Of a DNA stretch of 64,000 nt, positions 1 to 15,000 are shown piece by piece. Positions within the stretch are counted from its first letter, which is position 1, and every line of letters begins with the position of its first letter. The translations under genes were made by a program, and so were the position numbers. The notes under the pieces were generated by a model. It ran no database searches and had not been told where the DNA came from. It was given only the letters and a program-made list of their open reading frames with translations. Source of the stretch: Lepidonotus clava (lineage: Eukaryota; Annelida; Polychaeta; Phyllodocida; Polynoidae); contig OW387136.1 in NCBI GenBank assembly GCA_936440205.1, positions 34,267,927 to 34,331,926 of the forward strand, read 5' to 3'.

Positions 1-3000
1 AGGTTATATTGTCTCTAGAAAGATGCATTGGTCCTCCTATTGTTAGATTTAGGGTCTTGCTCTTTGAGATTAAGATTCATATTATATTTAATATTTTTCG
101 GACCAGCAACTACAGGAAGATTGGTTGGAGATACAAGCCGGAATATATTACGCACATTACATTTAATTTTCAACAAAGTGACCACTATAAGTCATACCAA
201 ATTTAATCAAATTTGCTTAAAAGTAGGACAAAATGTATGCTATGTTCTATCATAGCATACAGATGTCAAAGGCTAAGAGCATACCGTGTCCTTGGTGATC
301 TTCTCCATGGTGACGACCGACTCAGTGACGGCCTCCTCCAGTAGGGGGCGCATCGTCTCCAGCTCCTCCTGCAGCTTGGCCACCTCGTCCGCCGTGCTCA
401 GCAACTGGAAGACGACATATAAGTTAATGTCAAATAAACTTTTTCCACTTTTTAGATAGAATCTTTTTTGCTGGATATGTCTGGAGTTTCAACCGTAATG
501 TCTGCCACATGATCCTAAAACGTCGGACACAATGAATGTCTTAGGGAAAACATGGGGGGAAAATTGTACATGTATAATGATTATATTGCCGACAGGATAT
601 AGGTAAATGTCCGATAAAAAGCTGGTGGGCGTCCGAAACAATGTCCGGCACTCTAAAAAGATTTCCACATACACTGTATCTCAACTGCGATTATGATTAG
701 AAACACTCTTAGTAATTGACAAATCATTCCTTGTGCTGACCTCCCTCTTGCGTCTGGATCTAGAAAATGCACCATACTGTCTATTGACCCATCTGCGCTC
801 TTAGATCTCGTTCACAACTTACAGTCTTATCCCTTCAAGGCAACCCCCCCCCCCCCCCCCCCGATTCATTCTCTGTTACCCTAAGTACCGATTACCGGTA
901 GTCTCCGCTATACCCTCAGCCTACTATGAAATAAGCCGCCCTTGGCATACCTTGTCGAGACCGGTCTTGGTGCGGTTCTTGGAGTTGGTCAGCTCGGTCT
1001 TCTTCAGCCCGATCAGCTTGCTGAAGATACTGAGTAGCTCGAGGTAGCTGGTCGGTGTGACGTAGTTATGACGGCTGAGTTCTGCCAAGAACTTATGCGA
1101 GTTGGTGGTGACTGACGAGTGGATCTCCTGACACATGAGCACCTGAGGGACAGCAAGGAGTGCAACATTGAGATCAACTTTCACAATTGAGCAATTTGAA
1201 GTTTGTTATCCCTTTGTTGATACGATAAAGTATCTTCCACGTATAACTTGGTCGTTCCTACAGACCATTGATATTTTAAGAAAGGTCTTCAACTCCATGT
1301 TATGTCCATGTTAATTCCAGATAATAGAAATCTAGCAGGGATATTCATATATTCATATGATGGGCTGTTCCAGCGAAGAGAATTCTATTCACGCGGCTAT
1401 CATCTAATGATAAGAAGCTGGGGGGAAAACTTGTAAAAATAAGATAATGTTCAAAATGGCCAGATATCGAGCAAATAGCCCTCAGAAATTTGCCCACGTT
1501 GGCTTTTGATACTCATGATATCTAGGACTTTTCCAAAGACTTCAGGGAGCCGCTACTTCTACGATTACTAGAGAACTATACACGAAAGCTGGTCAAGAAA
1601 TAACCCTTACCAGTCCCTCCATCTCCTGGTCGCCACAGTCCAGGTCTGTGATGTCGTTCAGGAACCTTGTGGCCACAGACCGCAGAGCGTCCGGTGGCCA
1701 GTTGCCGAACCAGTCGATTGTACAGCAGTTGACGAGGGCTGGGAACTGTCGGAGCCGGGCTCGGAACACCTCACCGATGGGGCTGGGGGAGACAGCGAAG
1801 GCATTAGCATATAGTCTTTTAATATTTTAAAAACTTGATTCCTAGTACACTCACAAGTCCTTCCATCAGATTGTCATATAAACGAACAACTCTTATCATA
1901 CAACAGTCATAGTTGAACACAATGTAGATACATACTTGGTAACAACTATACATTATAATGTAGGATAGGTAAAGAGAGTAGGTTCTTTTAAATAGTGTTT
2001 GAATGAGAAGCTTCATTTCGATTTGTTTGAAAAAGGTTTTTTTAAAAACAATTGGAGGTGGGACGGAAAAGTTGGTTGAAAAATACAGCTACTTGCCCCG
2101 TTTAAGTCAATTCTTCTTAAAGATTAAAGCTTTACTTGAAAAATGAAAGCTTATGAAGAGATATGAAGGACCTATTTCCTGAGCGGATACTTGTTACACG
2201 ATTCTTTCCTCCATTTATAAAATGCCTTCCTAAATATATCAGAAATGTTTGATATGTGCCCATAATGTGACATGCCTTATGTAATAACCATATAATAAAA
2301 GTGTTTTTTGTATGAAATACAGATAAAAAGATGGGGAAAATATTGAGAAAAGATTAAATGTGGAAGACATAATTGCATAAGTCTATGTGATGAATGTTGA
2401 AAATATATGGCCCTAATAACCCGTGACATATCAAAAGATGCATAAACAATCGTCAATTGTGACTTTCATTCATTGACAAAATATGATTTTCTTAAACACA
2501 ATATCAGATTTGATACTTAAACATAGATCTTTGATACTCTACGAGTAAAACAGATATATGACGGTGTGCTTTTTAGCCTTACAAAACCTTTTATTTAAAA
2601 AAATAATGTCTGCATTCCGATGAATCTACACAATAGTGCATTGTGAGTAAACATTCATTTAAAAGTGACATTCTGACTGTAATGTATTTAATGCGTATAG
2701 AAATATTGCTGTGCTGGTAGTCATACTTACTCCTCATAATGTTTAGGTCTAGCATAGATAAAGGGATAACATAAAATAATGACTGCAGAGAGAACGAGCG
2801 TATTGAGAATACACATAGAGATATCACACAATTTAATGATTTAATATAGTTGGTTTTTTTTCAATTATGTTCTAAACTAGTAAAATTCTTAAACTCTTCA
2901 TTATGATATTCTCATCTTATTGCTGAATGTTAGTCTACTTTTTTTCTTGCTCAAGGTGGCAAGTCCCATACAAAGAGGACAGTCCTCCAGCCGCCCCCCT

Positions 3001-6000
3001 CTCACCTCATGGCAATGACGGTGTGCAGGTTGGAGCGCACCCGCTTGGTGTACGCGGAGAATAGGTTGGTCTTGGTGGGCTGCATGCCCGCGTCCTGAAC
3101 AATGGGTTTCATTGTCGTGTAGATCGAGTCCAGCTCGTCTATCGCGTAAATATTGGGCACGTCGCCGGCATTCAGGATGTTGTTCAGATCCTCCAGGAAA
3201 GATTCACTCTTAATCTGTTGGAGGAAAATGCAAAACAAAGTTAAATATGACCGTGCAGTGATCATGGTTAGATTTGGCACTTTGTAAAGGGAGGAGCAGC
3301 TTTTGGAAACTATATTCCTTCAAGAATTTTTGGCCGAATTTTACTGTAAAACGCACAAATTTTCAGAATAGAGGCAGGGTGCGTTCCCAACCCATTCTAT
3401 ATCTGCCATGGCTAGTGGTGTTCATTTAGTGAATTTATTCAATGATTTCATTATCGAATTAATTAATAGATAATTAAAGATCAATATAAGTAAGGAGTAC
3501 TGAGTTCTGGTTACCTGAGTGTCAGAGAAGAGGAAGGTGGTGAGTATGTTCTCGAGGCCGGCCCGTAACATGACCTTCTTGAGATCGTCCCTCCACTCGG
3601 GCACGCCGTAGTTCTTGGCCAACTCGATCTGGAACAGGTCGTACTCAGCCCTGGAAAAGAAAGATCAAAGTTCTGAGATTAGTTTTTTTTGGACATAAGA
3701 GTTATTTTGAAATATTGAAAGCTTAACACATTCCTTTTAAACCAATGGAGAAGTTTTCTATATACAGGGAATCTGTAAAATTGTTAGAAAATGGTTAGTC
3801 AAGTCAAAGGCTACTTACATGTGAGTGGCCAGTCTGGTGAGAGACTGTCGCCCGGAGCCTCCCATACCCAGCAGTAGTGCGTTACCCAGCGGCTGGCGCA
3901 GAACGCGAGAGATGCGACTGAGGTGGCGGATGGCATCCATGAACATGACCAGGTTCATCTTGGCCGTGTTCACCTGGTTATAATCTTCCAGGTACTCCTC
4001 TACGATGCGCGTCATCTGAATGAATAACAAAGGATCAGCTCCGGCTCAGCGTTCTCTCCAAACCTTTTAGGGTCCTTATGCCCTTGTTACTGGCCTACAG
4101 ATTTAACAAACACCCCAGGCCAAAACACACTTCATGTCTAGTATATAGCTGTTAATGACTAATATAATATTCTTATGTAAGTGATCCTATTGACCTTGCG
4201 AAGACGCAGTCACGGATCACTTCCTTGTAATAACCACGTTGTGATCATGACTACATGATTGGGAAATTAATAACAAATGTATTAATTCTACCTGGCAATG
4301 ATTGTTGATTAGGATTTAATGAGATTGCTTTATGTAAATTTGACATAAGAATATATCATAAATGCTTAAAAATTGCAAATAATACTGGTTATGGATCACC
4401 AATATGGCGGGCAGCTCATTGTTAGAGAAGTGACATGATCTACACAACTATATAAAGATACAGCAACGCCTTACAAATGAATAAATGTTAGTTATGGTTC
4501 CTTGCAGAATGCCTCAACCTCCGTATTGTCACAGGGACTACTGCCGGCTGCTTCTCACCTTCTTGTGGTCGTCAATCTCGATGTACTGCTTGTTCTCCAC
4601 GTTGGGTACCATGAAGTCGCCATAGATGAGGGGCTCCAGGGTGACCACGTCCTCGTACTTGGCGTCAAAGTTGGTCTTCATCTTGTCCTTAAGCAGGTTG
4701 ATGAACCAGTTGCGGTCCTCGTCGTTGATCAGACGGTCCTGGAACACGCGCTGACTCTCGTGGCACCAGAGACGGAGTACATCTTCGATGCTCTGTTAAA
4801 ACAAGTTGTATCATTGCCAGCAGGTTGATGAACCAGTTGCAGTCCTGGTGATGAACCAGTTGCCGTTTCAACTTACGTCTGTGACAAATTTCCTTATATT
4901 TTACATCGTATTTTTTCAATTTGAAGGGGCTTCCAGACACCCAGGAATAAACCTTAAAACTGGCTTTCATTTCAAAGTATGAACGGACTGTACTGCATTA
5001 CAGCGTATACCAAATCTTAAATGCATTTTCAGATATGCCACCCGCGACTGATGAAAAGTAGGAAAAATAGGAAACACTTTTCCTAATGTTTTTCTAGAAG
5101 TGACTAGGAGGGAAAGAACCTTTGGGAATAGAGACCTGACATTGAATTTGTGTTTTGATAGCTCGAAAAGTAGCTACAAAAGTAGGAACGATGGCATCTT
5201 CGATTTTCTATAAACATAAAAGGCGTGTATTGCCCACTAGAAATTGCTCTATGACTCAAAGGGCCTACCCCCATCTTGGCCGGGTCGCCCATGAGGATGC
5301 CCTGGAAGACCTTGGAGAGATCGCGCAGGTTGAAGGTGTAGTGCGACTTGGCCGGGGTGGGCAGCAGCTGGGTGGTGATGGTCGAGTACACCTCGATACA
5401 CGTAGTCACCAACTTGTCGACGTTGGACACGAGTGACGGCTGCTGGGCTGTGGGGGAAAGGAGCAGGGACATGAGGTCAGGGCTTCCCAACTCCGGAGAC
5501 ATACTACTTTTACAAAGGTTTAGACCTTAATAACCCCATCAGGTCAGACATTTTGTGAAAAAGTACGTTCTTATCTTCTCATTTGGTAACCTTTTATTAC
5601 AGTTTTTATTATGATATACTACTCCATGATATACTACTCCAGAAAACTCAAGTATGGTATGTAATGTGTCGTAAATACCTACTGACTGAACCTGCTATTT
5701 CCACAATATAAATGTCTTAATCATTCACCACTTATTATAAGGTTTGCTTTCAATGAATCAGTAGCTTTGTGTTTTTATAGTTTGGGCTGTGTGGTAAGCT
5801 TGGCTTAGGACTATTCATTTGATACAATTTATTTGTCACCATGTTCTATAATCAGAGTACCAAAGTAAGCGTATTGATTTTCCAAAATTGCTCAAGTTTA
5901 AAATCAAAAGTGGTTATCTAATATATTTGTAATCATCTTAGGTACCATTTGTGGCATGTTCATTTGCTAATCACCTACGGATATTAAGCAAGAACTAGGT

Positions 6001-9000
6001 GTATAGCAATAAATAAGGCAGGGGCCCAGCTTGTAGCTATATTACAAGGGTTTAATTCTACTCAGCTTACCATCCTTTGGCACTCCATCTACAATATCGG
6101 GGGAAAACACTTCAACATTCATGTCAACATAGATGTCCTTGCAAAGCAATCTCTTCGCATATTGGGGATTTGACCAACTGGGCCTTTTTCCTCTATGTGG
6201 ACATTTTTTCGCAGATGTCCTTGGACATAGACAGGAATACCGGTAGTATCGTTTAAGATTAAACACAAAAGCTTTTTTTTTCGGTTCTATAACATATATG
6301 CATGCGACCAGTAAAGTTTTCCATCACAAATTATGAGAATAGTTTTTATATTTGGTTTGGGATTCGGAAAAAAATTGTTGTAACCTACACAGCCAGAATT
6401 TGAGGATGGTGCCAAAGATCTTGGTCATGGCGGAATCCTCGAGCTCGGTGAAGGCGATGTAGTTGAAGTGCCTCATGAGTCGCGCGGTGACCGGATTACG
6501 ACCACCGCCGGGCGGGCCCATGGCACACACGTAGTTCACATCCACCAGCCGACGGAAGTCACCTGCACAGGGAAAACAAAGTTTGGGTATTGTTATTCTT
6601 TAAAGGTGATATTTCTTTTGAGACAAGCTGTAGTATCGATATTAAACTAAAACCGCCGTCTCAATTCTAACTATCTATATCGTTATTATCTAGGTAAATA
6701 TTATAGTACCGTAGAAATAATAATCAAAGAAATATCAGGTACATATTTGATGGTAAAGTCAAGTCAAAAGTCCGTAAGGGGGACGGACGGTTTAATCCTC
6801 AGAAACTATTGCTCTGCCTTTTCCCCTCTCCATTCACAACGGATACGAAAGGAAGTCTCACGGCTCTGCTGACAGAAGTGTGCACTATACTGATACTGTT
6901 CTCTCATTCCTCGAGATAGGACTACACCAAATGTATCACTGATAAGTTGATTCACCTTGTACAATATCATATCACCATGCCTTAAGACAGATATTTGTTC
7001 CCTTGTTTGCAAGTGTTCAAACCCTGATCTTACCGATGGCCTTGCGGTCGTACCAGCCCTTGAAGTCCATCCACTGCCGGATGAGTTCGATGGGCGGCTG
7101 AGCGCCGTACTCCTCCAGCGCCGGCATGTTGAGGTCGTCTATGAAGAAGATCATGTACTTGCCCAGGGGAGGGCCGAACACGCCTTTACGCCTGGGGACA
7201 AAAGGAACAGGAAGATTAGCAGACATAAAGAGCAATAGAGAGGAATGAGAATTATGGTTCCTCCATTTAGGGGACAGTTAATCATGTCATAATAAAGAAC
7301 TAGGAAATACACAAACACAAATATATTGTCTTGCATCTTCTGCTGGCGGTTATCAAAGTGACTGGCAATAAATGTGAGGGGTTGGTCACATTCGTTTGGT
7401 ACAAAGCACCCAAATTTACAATTTGCTAATGTTTCTGTTTCAATGTGATATTTGAAACATACTTCAAATCGAAAAGACTAATCTAGCTAAGATTTTGGTC
7501 TAATTAATGGCCCTCTACTTGGAATGATTGGGGTCTCCAGATATATTGAAATAACTTAGATTAGTGAAAGATTAAACTACGATGAAAGGTATCAGGATTA
7601 ATGTATATCTTTTGTATTTTAATGGCCCTAGACCTTTAAATTCGACACCGCGACATGGCCATTTCTTAAAATCGACATGCGACATGAGGCTTAGTGACAT
7701 GAGTGAAAAAATAAACGACATGGCAAGGCCTGTTTCTTAAATTCGACATGGGACAGGGCAGCATCTTAGAGGCAACATGCGACAGGGAGCTAAGGGACAG
7801 GCTACATTACCATTTCTTAAGTTCGACATGCGACATTGAGACCCACCCATCAAGGGCCCCATTATAGCATGTATTCTTCACACAGTTATTGGCACAGGAA
7901 GGCTTTGTTTTATTTAATTCAAGAATGGTGGATATTATGAAATAAATCTTCAGAAAAAAGAATCTAAAAACCGTGCTAAAGTCTTTTGACAAGTGTAAGC
8001 CATGTGTACCTCTTGTCGAGTTTTCCGTCGATCAGGTCCTGTGTCTGGTTGGCGCTGGTTTTAGCGGAGAAGGTGATGAACTCCGGGATGTACTCTTTGG
8101 GCATACTCTGGATGAGTTTGTCCGCGATGGCCAGGGTCTTTCCTGTACCTGTTGGCCCAATGCAAATCACCTGGGAACAAAAATGGTACGAAGTTAAAAT
8201 AAGTACAAATTATACCTTACCACGGATAGCCGATTTCTTGACTTTAACCTGTAGGTTAGCTTTGATAAGAGTGCATGCTGGGTAATATGTTGACAAATCA
8301 CAAAGCTTTAGCATAGGAATTTTCATTAATCAGGTCACTATTTCTAGTTTTACATGAAAAAGACCATACAGGTCATTTTAAAATTTGTATCCATATACAT
8401 TACGTATTTTCCAAGTTGTTTAAAAATTCATTCATTATAGGTGGAAATATCACATTTATTCATTGATTTTCTATAGTTTTCTATTAGCCTGCAGGTACTT
8501 AGAATACTATAAATCAGCTATCTGTTGTAGGTTGAATGAGTAAATATTTATCTAATCTAAAGTCTATTTAAAGACTTATCTCATTAGATAGATATTGTAT
8601 GATGTAGTGTTTACAGTCATTTTACATAAATAAATCATACATCATTTGTAAACAGGCTCTGGTAATAGAGTGTAAACCAGTGGTTGATGGACTCACCGTT
8701 TTGTTGTTGGTGAGCAGCATCTCCAGCAGGTGGGTGGTCCGGATGGTGTCGATGGTCGGTACGATGATGTCGGCGAACTTCATCTCCGGGGTGATGACGT
8801 AGTCCTCCTTACCCTCCATCCACCCCTTCCACTTCACCTAGGATCAAATCAGCAGGGAGAACCTCTCAATTGGATGCTTTTTTCAAATACATCTATAGTT
8901 GATTGGTTGGTTATTGGGGTTTAACACTGAGGCAACATCTAAGGTCATATCACGGCAAGAACAAGGCTTGACAATGCTGTCTTTGATGATCATATCTATG

Positions 9001-12000
9001 GAATAAACTAATCTATGAGAAGATAAGAGACCATACCCCTACACATTTACCTCAAATAGATCTATGTGTTTGGTCTCATACTATATCATTTGAGAATGTA
9101 TGACTGTTCAGTTTGAAAGTGTATATTGATTTTGATAAGTTGAACATCGGGCAAACGCTCTACTTGGCTAATAATTCTTAAGTTGACTCAACAGTTCTCA
9201 CATATATTATGATAAGGTGGACAAGACCTAAAGTACACAGTAAGGACTAAAACCAAATACATCTTAATCATGATCAAAAACAATTACTCTGAGACAATGT
9301 ATACAAACTTAAAAATATATATATATAATACAGAGAAGCTTAAACTCCCAGTATGCCTGGTTATTGGCTTCGGACTATAGCTCATGCAGAAACATATTAA
9401 AAGATTAAGCTGACCATGCAGTGATTATGAGAACATTAGTTTGAGTTACAGTCTGGGATAAACCTGCAGTGGTTGAAATTTCATGTTTATATTCAGCATT
9501 CTCTTTTTTTTCAACATTGAAGCAAATAGCTTTCTTTTAATGAATATGAACGAGTTAATACTAGAAGATAGTAGGAAGTATAATGTATGATATACGAACA
9601 GAAAACATGTATGACAATCAACTTAACAACAACGTCAAAAACAACCATACAACTTGAAATATAAAGTTGATGTTTTCCCTCCTACCTCTGAGGCCATGCA
9701 CTGCGTGACGCAGTCAATAAGAAAGTCAATGTTAGTTTGAAACAAGTTTTTTTCCCCCTTTCAAGGTCCTTGGACATAAGTAGTGTTTTCTGCTCCCTTT
9801 TTGGGCCAGTATAGGAGGTCCCTATCCAATCGGACGAGAGCACCCTTTACCATAGAGAAGTTACGAGTCACTATAAATACCCAATCCTCTCATAGACTGA
9901 CTGTATCCTATTTTCAAGCTCTCCAGACTCGTTGATTATACTTCTGATAATGTGCCAGCAAATGTAAAGACAGTTTCTGCTTCAGTTTAAACAAACCATA
10001 ACAGTTCTTCGGCTGTTGGGCTTTAGATGTATCAAACCTATAAATTCACACCATTGCTCACCTCTCTTGTCTTGAGCTCCTCCTCTTCGTCCTCGTCGAG
10101 AGCGGGCAGGGAGATTCCGGCATCGTCCAGACAGTAGTCGTAAACCAGACCTTCAGCTGGGAACTTCATTGTGATCTATACATTGGAGAGACACATTCAG
10201 AAAACATTGTTAATGTGTTGTTCAGGAGTTCCATGTCAAAGCATGAAAACTTGAATGACAGCTATGCCGGCCTCTTAGAATGACAAGTTTCTAGATTCTA
10301 TAAGTAAAAATTTTGTTAAAGAGCCCTTGACCTTCAGAATAAAATAACTGCAAATTGTCAAAGGTTACAGTCTGGGACTATATCTAAGAGCAAATTTCGC
10401 TGGTTTATGGTCAAGAATATTGGTAAGAAAAATTCCCCTTAGAGCAATGCTTTTTTAAATGAACATTTTATTTAAGTAATTATTCATATATATTAAAGGA
10501 ACATGATATCAGAAAAGGCTAAATGTCTCCAGATTAATATGCTTACCCCTGCCTTGTCCACGGTCTCACGTATAAACTTGTCAACCTTCAGTCGGCTGTC
10601 GTTGTCGCACGTGCCACCGATGGTCCAGATGACGGAGAAGACGAACCACGGATCAATCAGCTCCTTGATACGGGCCTGGCGCTCCTCAGGGATAGGCTTG
10701 TCACCCTGTGGGGAGATTAAGGAGGCTCGTCACAGGGTTTATATATGGTAATTTGATAGAACTTTATGTATAGACAAGGAGATGTAAGATCTCAAATGGA
10801 TGATTTCTCTGATCATGATGGCATATGCCGGCGTTAAAATTCATTATTGGTTATATAGGGATGTAAGTGAGTGTTGATGAAAAAAAAACTGTAACTCCAA
10901 AAGAAATTTGAAATTATATAATTAATGTTTTGAAAACTGGTGTAAGCAAGTATTTTTGAAAATTATTAGAAGGAATGACGTGAAAAAATGCGAAATCCGC
11001 CAAAAATGTGAAACCTTACACCCCTGATTTATAAAGTTTATATGATAAGGGGATATTGAAATAAGAGGGATGCAACACTTAAAATACAGTAATCAAGACG
11101 TATTGGAATCATATGAACTAAATGTAATCATTTGTCTTTAGAATAATCAGAAAAATGCTAAGAAAAAAAGTTTATCTGGCACATAGGGTAACCCATTGAC
11201 TTGAATCTCGCTAAAAACAAAACCCATGCCTGTTCGGTTTAGGTGCACTTCAGGTGGACATGGACAAGTTTGTAAGTGGTGGCCATTTAAACATTGAACA
11301 TGCTAACATATTGAGGGACTCTCACTTTCATAAAGTTAACCTTCCAAGTTGATGAAAGATCAAATCATTGGTAGAAATCATTATTGTTTTCATTGTCATT
11401 GAATAATATGTACAACTTTCATGTCGTAGAGGAAGCAGAGTTAAAGCATGCGTTGAAGGCAAAGCTGATTTCAGTCAACAGGTAGTCTTTATATCGCTGC
11501 GTAACGTTGCATTACAAAGGAGTTAGGAGAATAGGATACTTTAAAGTATTAAGATATGTAAGTGTTTACTGATTTCATTAGATGATTCACAGAAAAAAAT
11601 GACATCACCGTTGACATCATACACTATGCTTCTAATATAAGATACTGATCCTGCTGATACTCAATCAGGAATTCCACTCTACAAGGCTGCCCAATTTTCT
11701 TCTAATTCATTTGGAATATTCATGATTTTAGGTCGAAACAATACAAGGCGAATTATCATATACATTGTAAGCCAAGAGCATCTCTTCAGCTTTTAGCACA
11801 GGGATGTTTGGGAAACGAAAAGTGGTGTCTTAAGATGAAATTTCAAATACTTAAGAGGCGATTAATATTATCATTGTAATTTGTATTATCTATTTCATCA
11901 AGTCTGTTGAAGTATGTAGATGTTTGGAAAGCACCGTCAGAGTAATATTTAGCATAGCAAATTTAAAATAGCTGCCATAAGCACCATCAACAGTATTGTA

Positions 12001-15000
12001 CAATTTGAACATTCTTAGATCACATTATAGTTTAAAAGAATATGGTGGCCTTTTTAGTTACCTACAACTATGGTATTTAAACTATCGAGCGAAGCAATGA
12101 GTTAACAGTAGTAATCAGTACAATCTAGTAAAGATATCTATCTGCGAAGAATCAGTATTTCACTGTGACTACTGGGTTATGTGCTGCCGAGCTTACCACT
12201 CGTCGATGTACTCCCTAAAAAGTCAGCAACACACAGTCAATGTCTATCGAAACAATGTTCTAACACTCCTGCTCCAATAAAGGACTTCATCTACAACAAG
12301 TGTTAGATCTACACACATTACTGATCTTCTATAACATATCCTGTATATAAGAAGAAATACCAGGGTTATTCTTGAAATGGGTTTCTTTTGTCTTACATGA
12401 ACAATTTCTTTGGGCACTTTTTCCGGTTATAGGTTTTCAGGTAAGAATATTGATTGAAATTACTTTTTAAGAGGGTAAAATTTATTAGGTGTAACCTGGT
12501 ATGTTTAACAAAAGAAATTGGGTCCAAGATTTAATCCCCCACCCCGAATTATACAGGTCTATATTCTGTTCTACGAACAGAAAGGTAATTACTATACTTA
12601 TGCTATTATCACAACAGAGATCTACGCACAAGAACAAACATTGAAACAATATTTGCACAGAGACTCATTTTTAAAACATATCCTATGCACACAAGATAAC
12701 AATTCTGATAACCTATGCACACAAACTATTCATAACAGTACTAATTAATCTAGGCACACAAAGTACTATTACAACGATAACCTATGCACACAAATGACTT
12801 CTAAACGTCACAATGTGTTGCCGTTATCTCTTTGGTGAAAACATGGGAATATAGACAAACAACAAGTGGTCAGACACTTGGACGTTGTACACCAAATACT
12901 AACCTCTTTGAGGATGAAGGGCTTGAACAAACACTCAAGGAGTTTGAAGAGTGAGAAGACGAGGGTGGAGTCCATGGAGGGCACAATCTCCTTGGCGTTG
13001 TGCCTGAGGAAATCTATGGCCATCTGTGGGGTGAGACAACAGGCCATGATTGTTACACAACGTTATCTGTCTGGAAACCAAACTCAATATTCAGATAGCT
13101 ATATTTGAACAAACAAAACAAGTGATTCGCCAGGTATTAATCCTGGAAAACTGATATTATAATAGTATTATAGACTGTAGCGAGGGTGTGTTCTTGTCCT
13201 AGACTGAAAATGAAGTGAATTTCCATTTGTTTTCTCTTCCTTTTATACCAGACCAAAATTAATTCAAATGTACAGATAATAACAGTTGTACAACCTTTCA
13301 TGTTTGAGCTCTATTAACCTGTTGGTGCCTTTCTATGCCAAGGACACTTGTATTGACAAAAGTTAATTACTCGGCAGATTATGCCAGACGCCTAAAGAGA
13401 TCTGGGGCCCAAAGAATGCTTCACATACCTCCATGAAGATGTCAAAGAGTTCCTTAATGCGGTCCTTGTAGGGGTAGATGGCATCAGGCAGTTTTTTGAT
13501 CCAGCACTCTACAAAGGCCTGCAGCCCGAGGATGGAGGGTTCTAAGTAGACCATACCGCAGCGACTGACTGTCGCGGGCGACGCCACGGCCAGGTCCTGC
13601 ACCTCAAACATCATCGTCATATCCTGTGGGAAAATACAACAGAAATGTAAGTCAGGGTTAATGAAACAAATCTCAAACAGCATGTATAAAATCGGAAATT
13701 ATCTGACTATTTTACAAAACGTGAGGCAACCAAATATTTTTGAAACGTTAAACAGAAATGTTGAAATGAAAAAAATCTGATATCGGACAAAAAATTGAAA
13801 CTTACATCCCTGACAGTTTTTGGAGAAATGCAGTTATATAGAAAAACATACCAACAATTTATTTTTCATACTTAACAATAAAATGAGACATTTCTTCTAC
13901 TACTATAATAAGACCTAAAAGGTGTAAAACCTTTTACTATATCCAGATAACTGATCGGTTTCTCTTCCTGTAAATCTATCATTTTTTCCGTACGTTTCTT
14001 TGTTAGTTTTTATTGCCTTACATCTGTCAGTTTGATGATTTCTCCGCTGCTGAGGCAGAGTTTCTTGTTGTCATCCAGCACAGTGTTCATGTTCTCAATC
14101 CACACGGCATCTACGGGTCCGTCAAACATGTACCAACGTTTGTCTTGGTCGGTCGCAGAAGACCCATTACGGATCAGGGACGAGAGGATACCATCGGTCC
14201 TGAACAGAGACAAGGATAATTCCACAATTATTGGAAACAAATTGTTTCAATGGATTAACAATCAAGTCCAATGAATTGTAAAAGTGGCTTAAAACAAATA
14301 ATTGTGTTTGTTTGTTGTGGTAGTTTAACGTCCGGCCAACACTTCAGGACTCTCTGCAAACTGCACAAAGCAATGCTTTTCAGGTTTGGTAGAATAGATG
14401 AAGATAAAGAAAAATTATGAAAATAAGTAAAAATAATGAAGATGTATTCAGATATAAAAACTAAACAAAAAACAGTGAAAATAAACCAAGCACCTACCAT
14501 TCATGGGTGAGCATGTCGAACTCTCCGTAGAGCTGGCCCATGGTAATAGACTTGGGGTTGAGTACGTAGGTGATGGTGTTCTCGAAGCTTGTGCCCGCAG
14601 GCGACATCTCCCCCTTGATGGAGGATTGCGCCGCCTGAAGCACCTCGTAACACTGAAAGACATAAGATACCTAGGTTAGCATGCTTCTACACTTAAGTCC
14701 CACTAGGCTGAATCAGAACACAAATCGGCCAATTATTACCAATAGAATCAGCCGATTTTTATGCCGATGACCAAACTGTATGCGATATTGAAATGTGCAT
14801 GTTTGATACGAATCGGTGCTAAAATCAGTTGTTTATTCTGGTAGAAACAGCTGATTTTAGCACCAATCAGCCGGTTTACTTGGTCAGGAACCCATCCTTT
14901 TAATGAAAATAAGTACATGTAAAAGTAAAGGAAACTAATTAAATTAGCTCATCATACTGTAGAAATATTTATAGCATGAGAAAATAGAATTGATCAACCA

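Noticed and set aside
3819-4015. Arg in the AAA4 P-loop as a loss of function
   Set aside because: I recall the same GxGGSGR arrangement in human DNAH1, so it is a family feature.
4502-4828. 108-codon plus-strand open frame
   Set aside because: It is the antisense shadow of DNAH1 exon 40, with no splice or protein support of its own.
6042-6266. 74-codon minus-strand open frame as a full DNAH1 exon
   Set aside because: The long reading does not resemble dynein and lacks an acceptor at its start; only the 18-nt tail fits, and is listed as a candidate.
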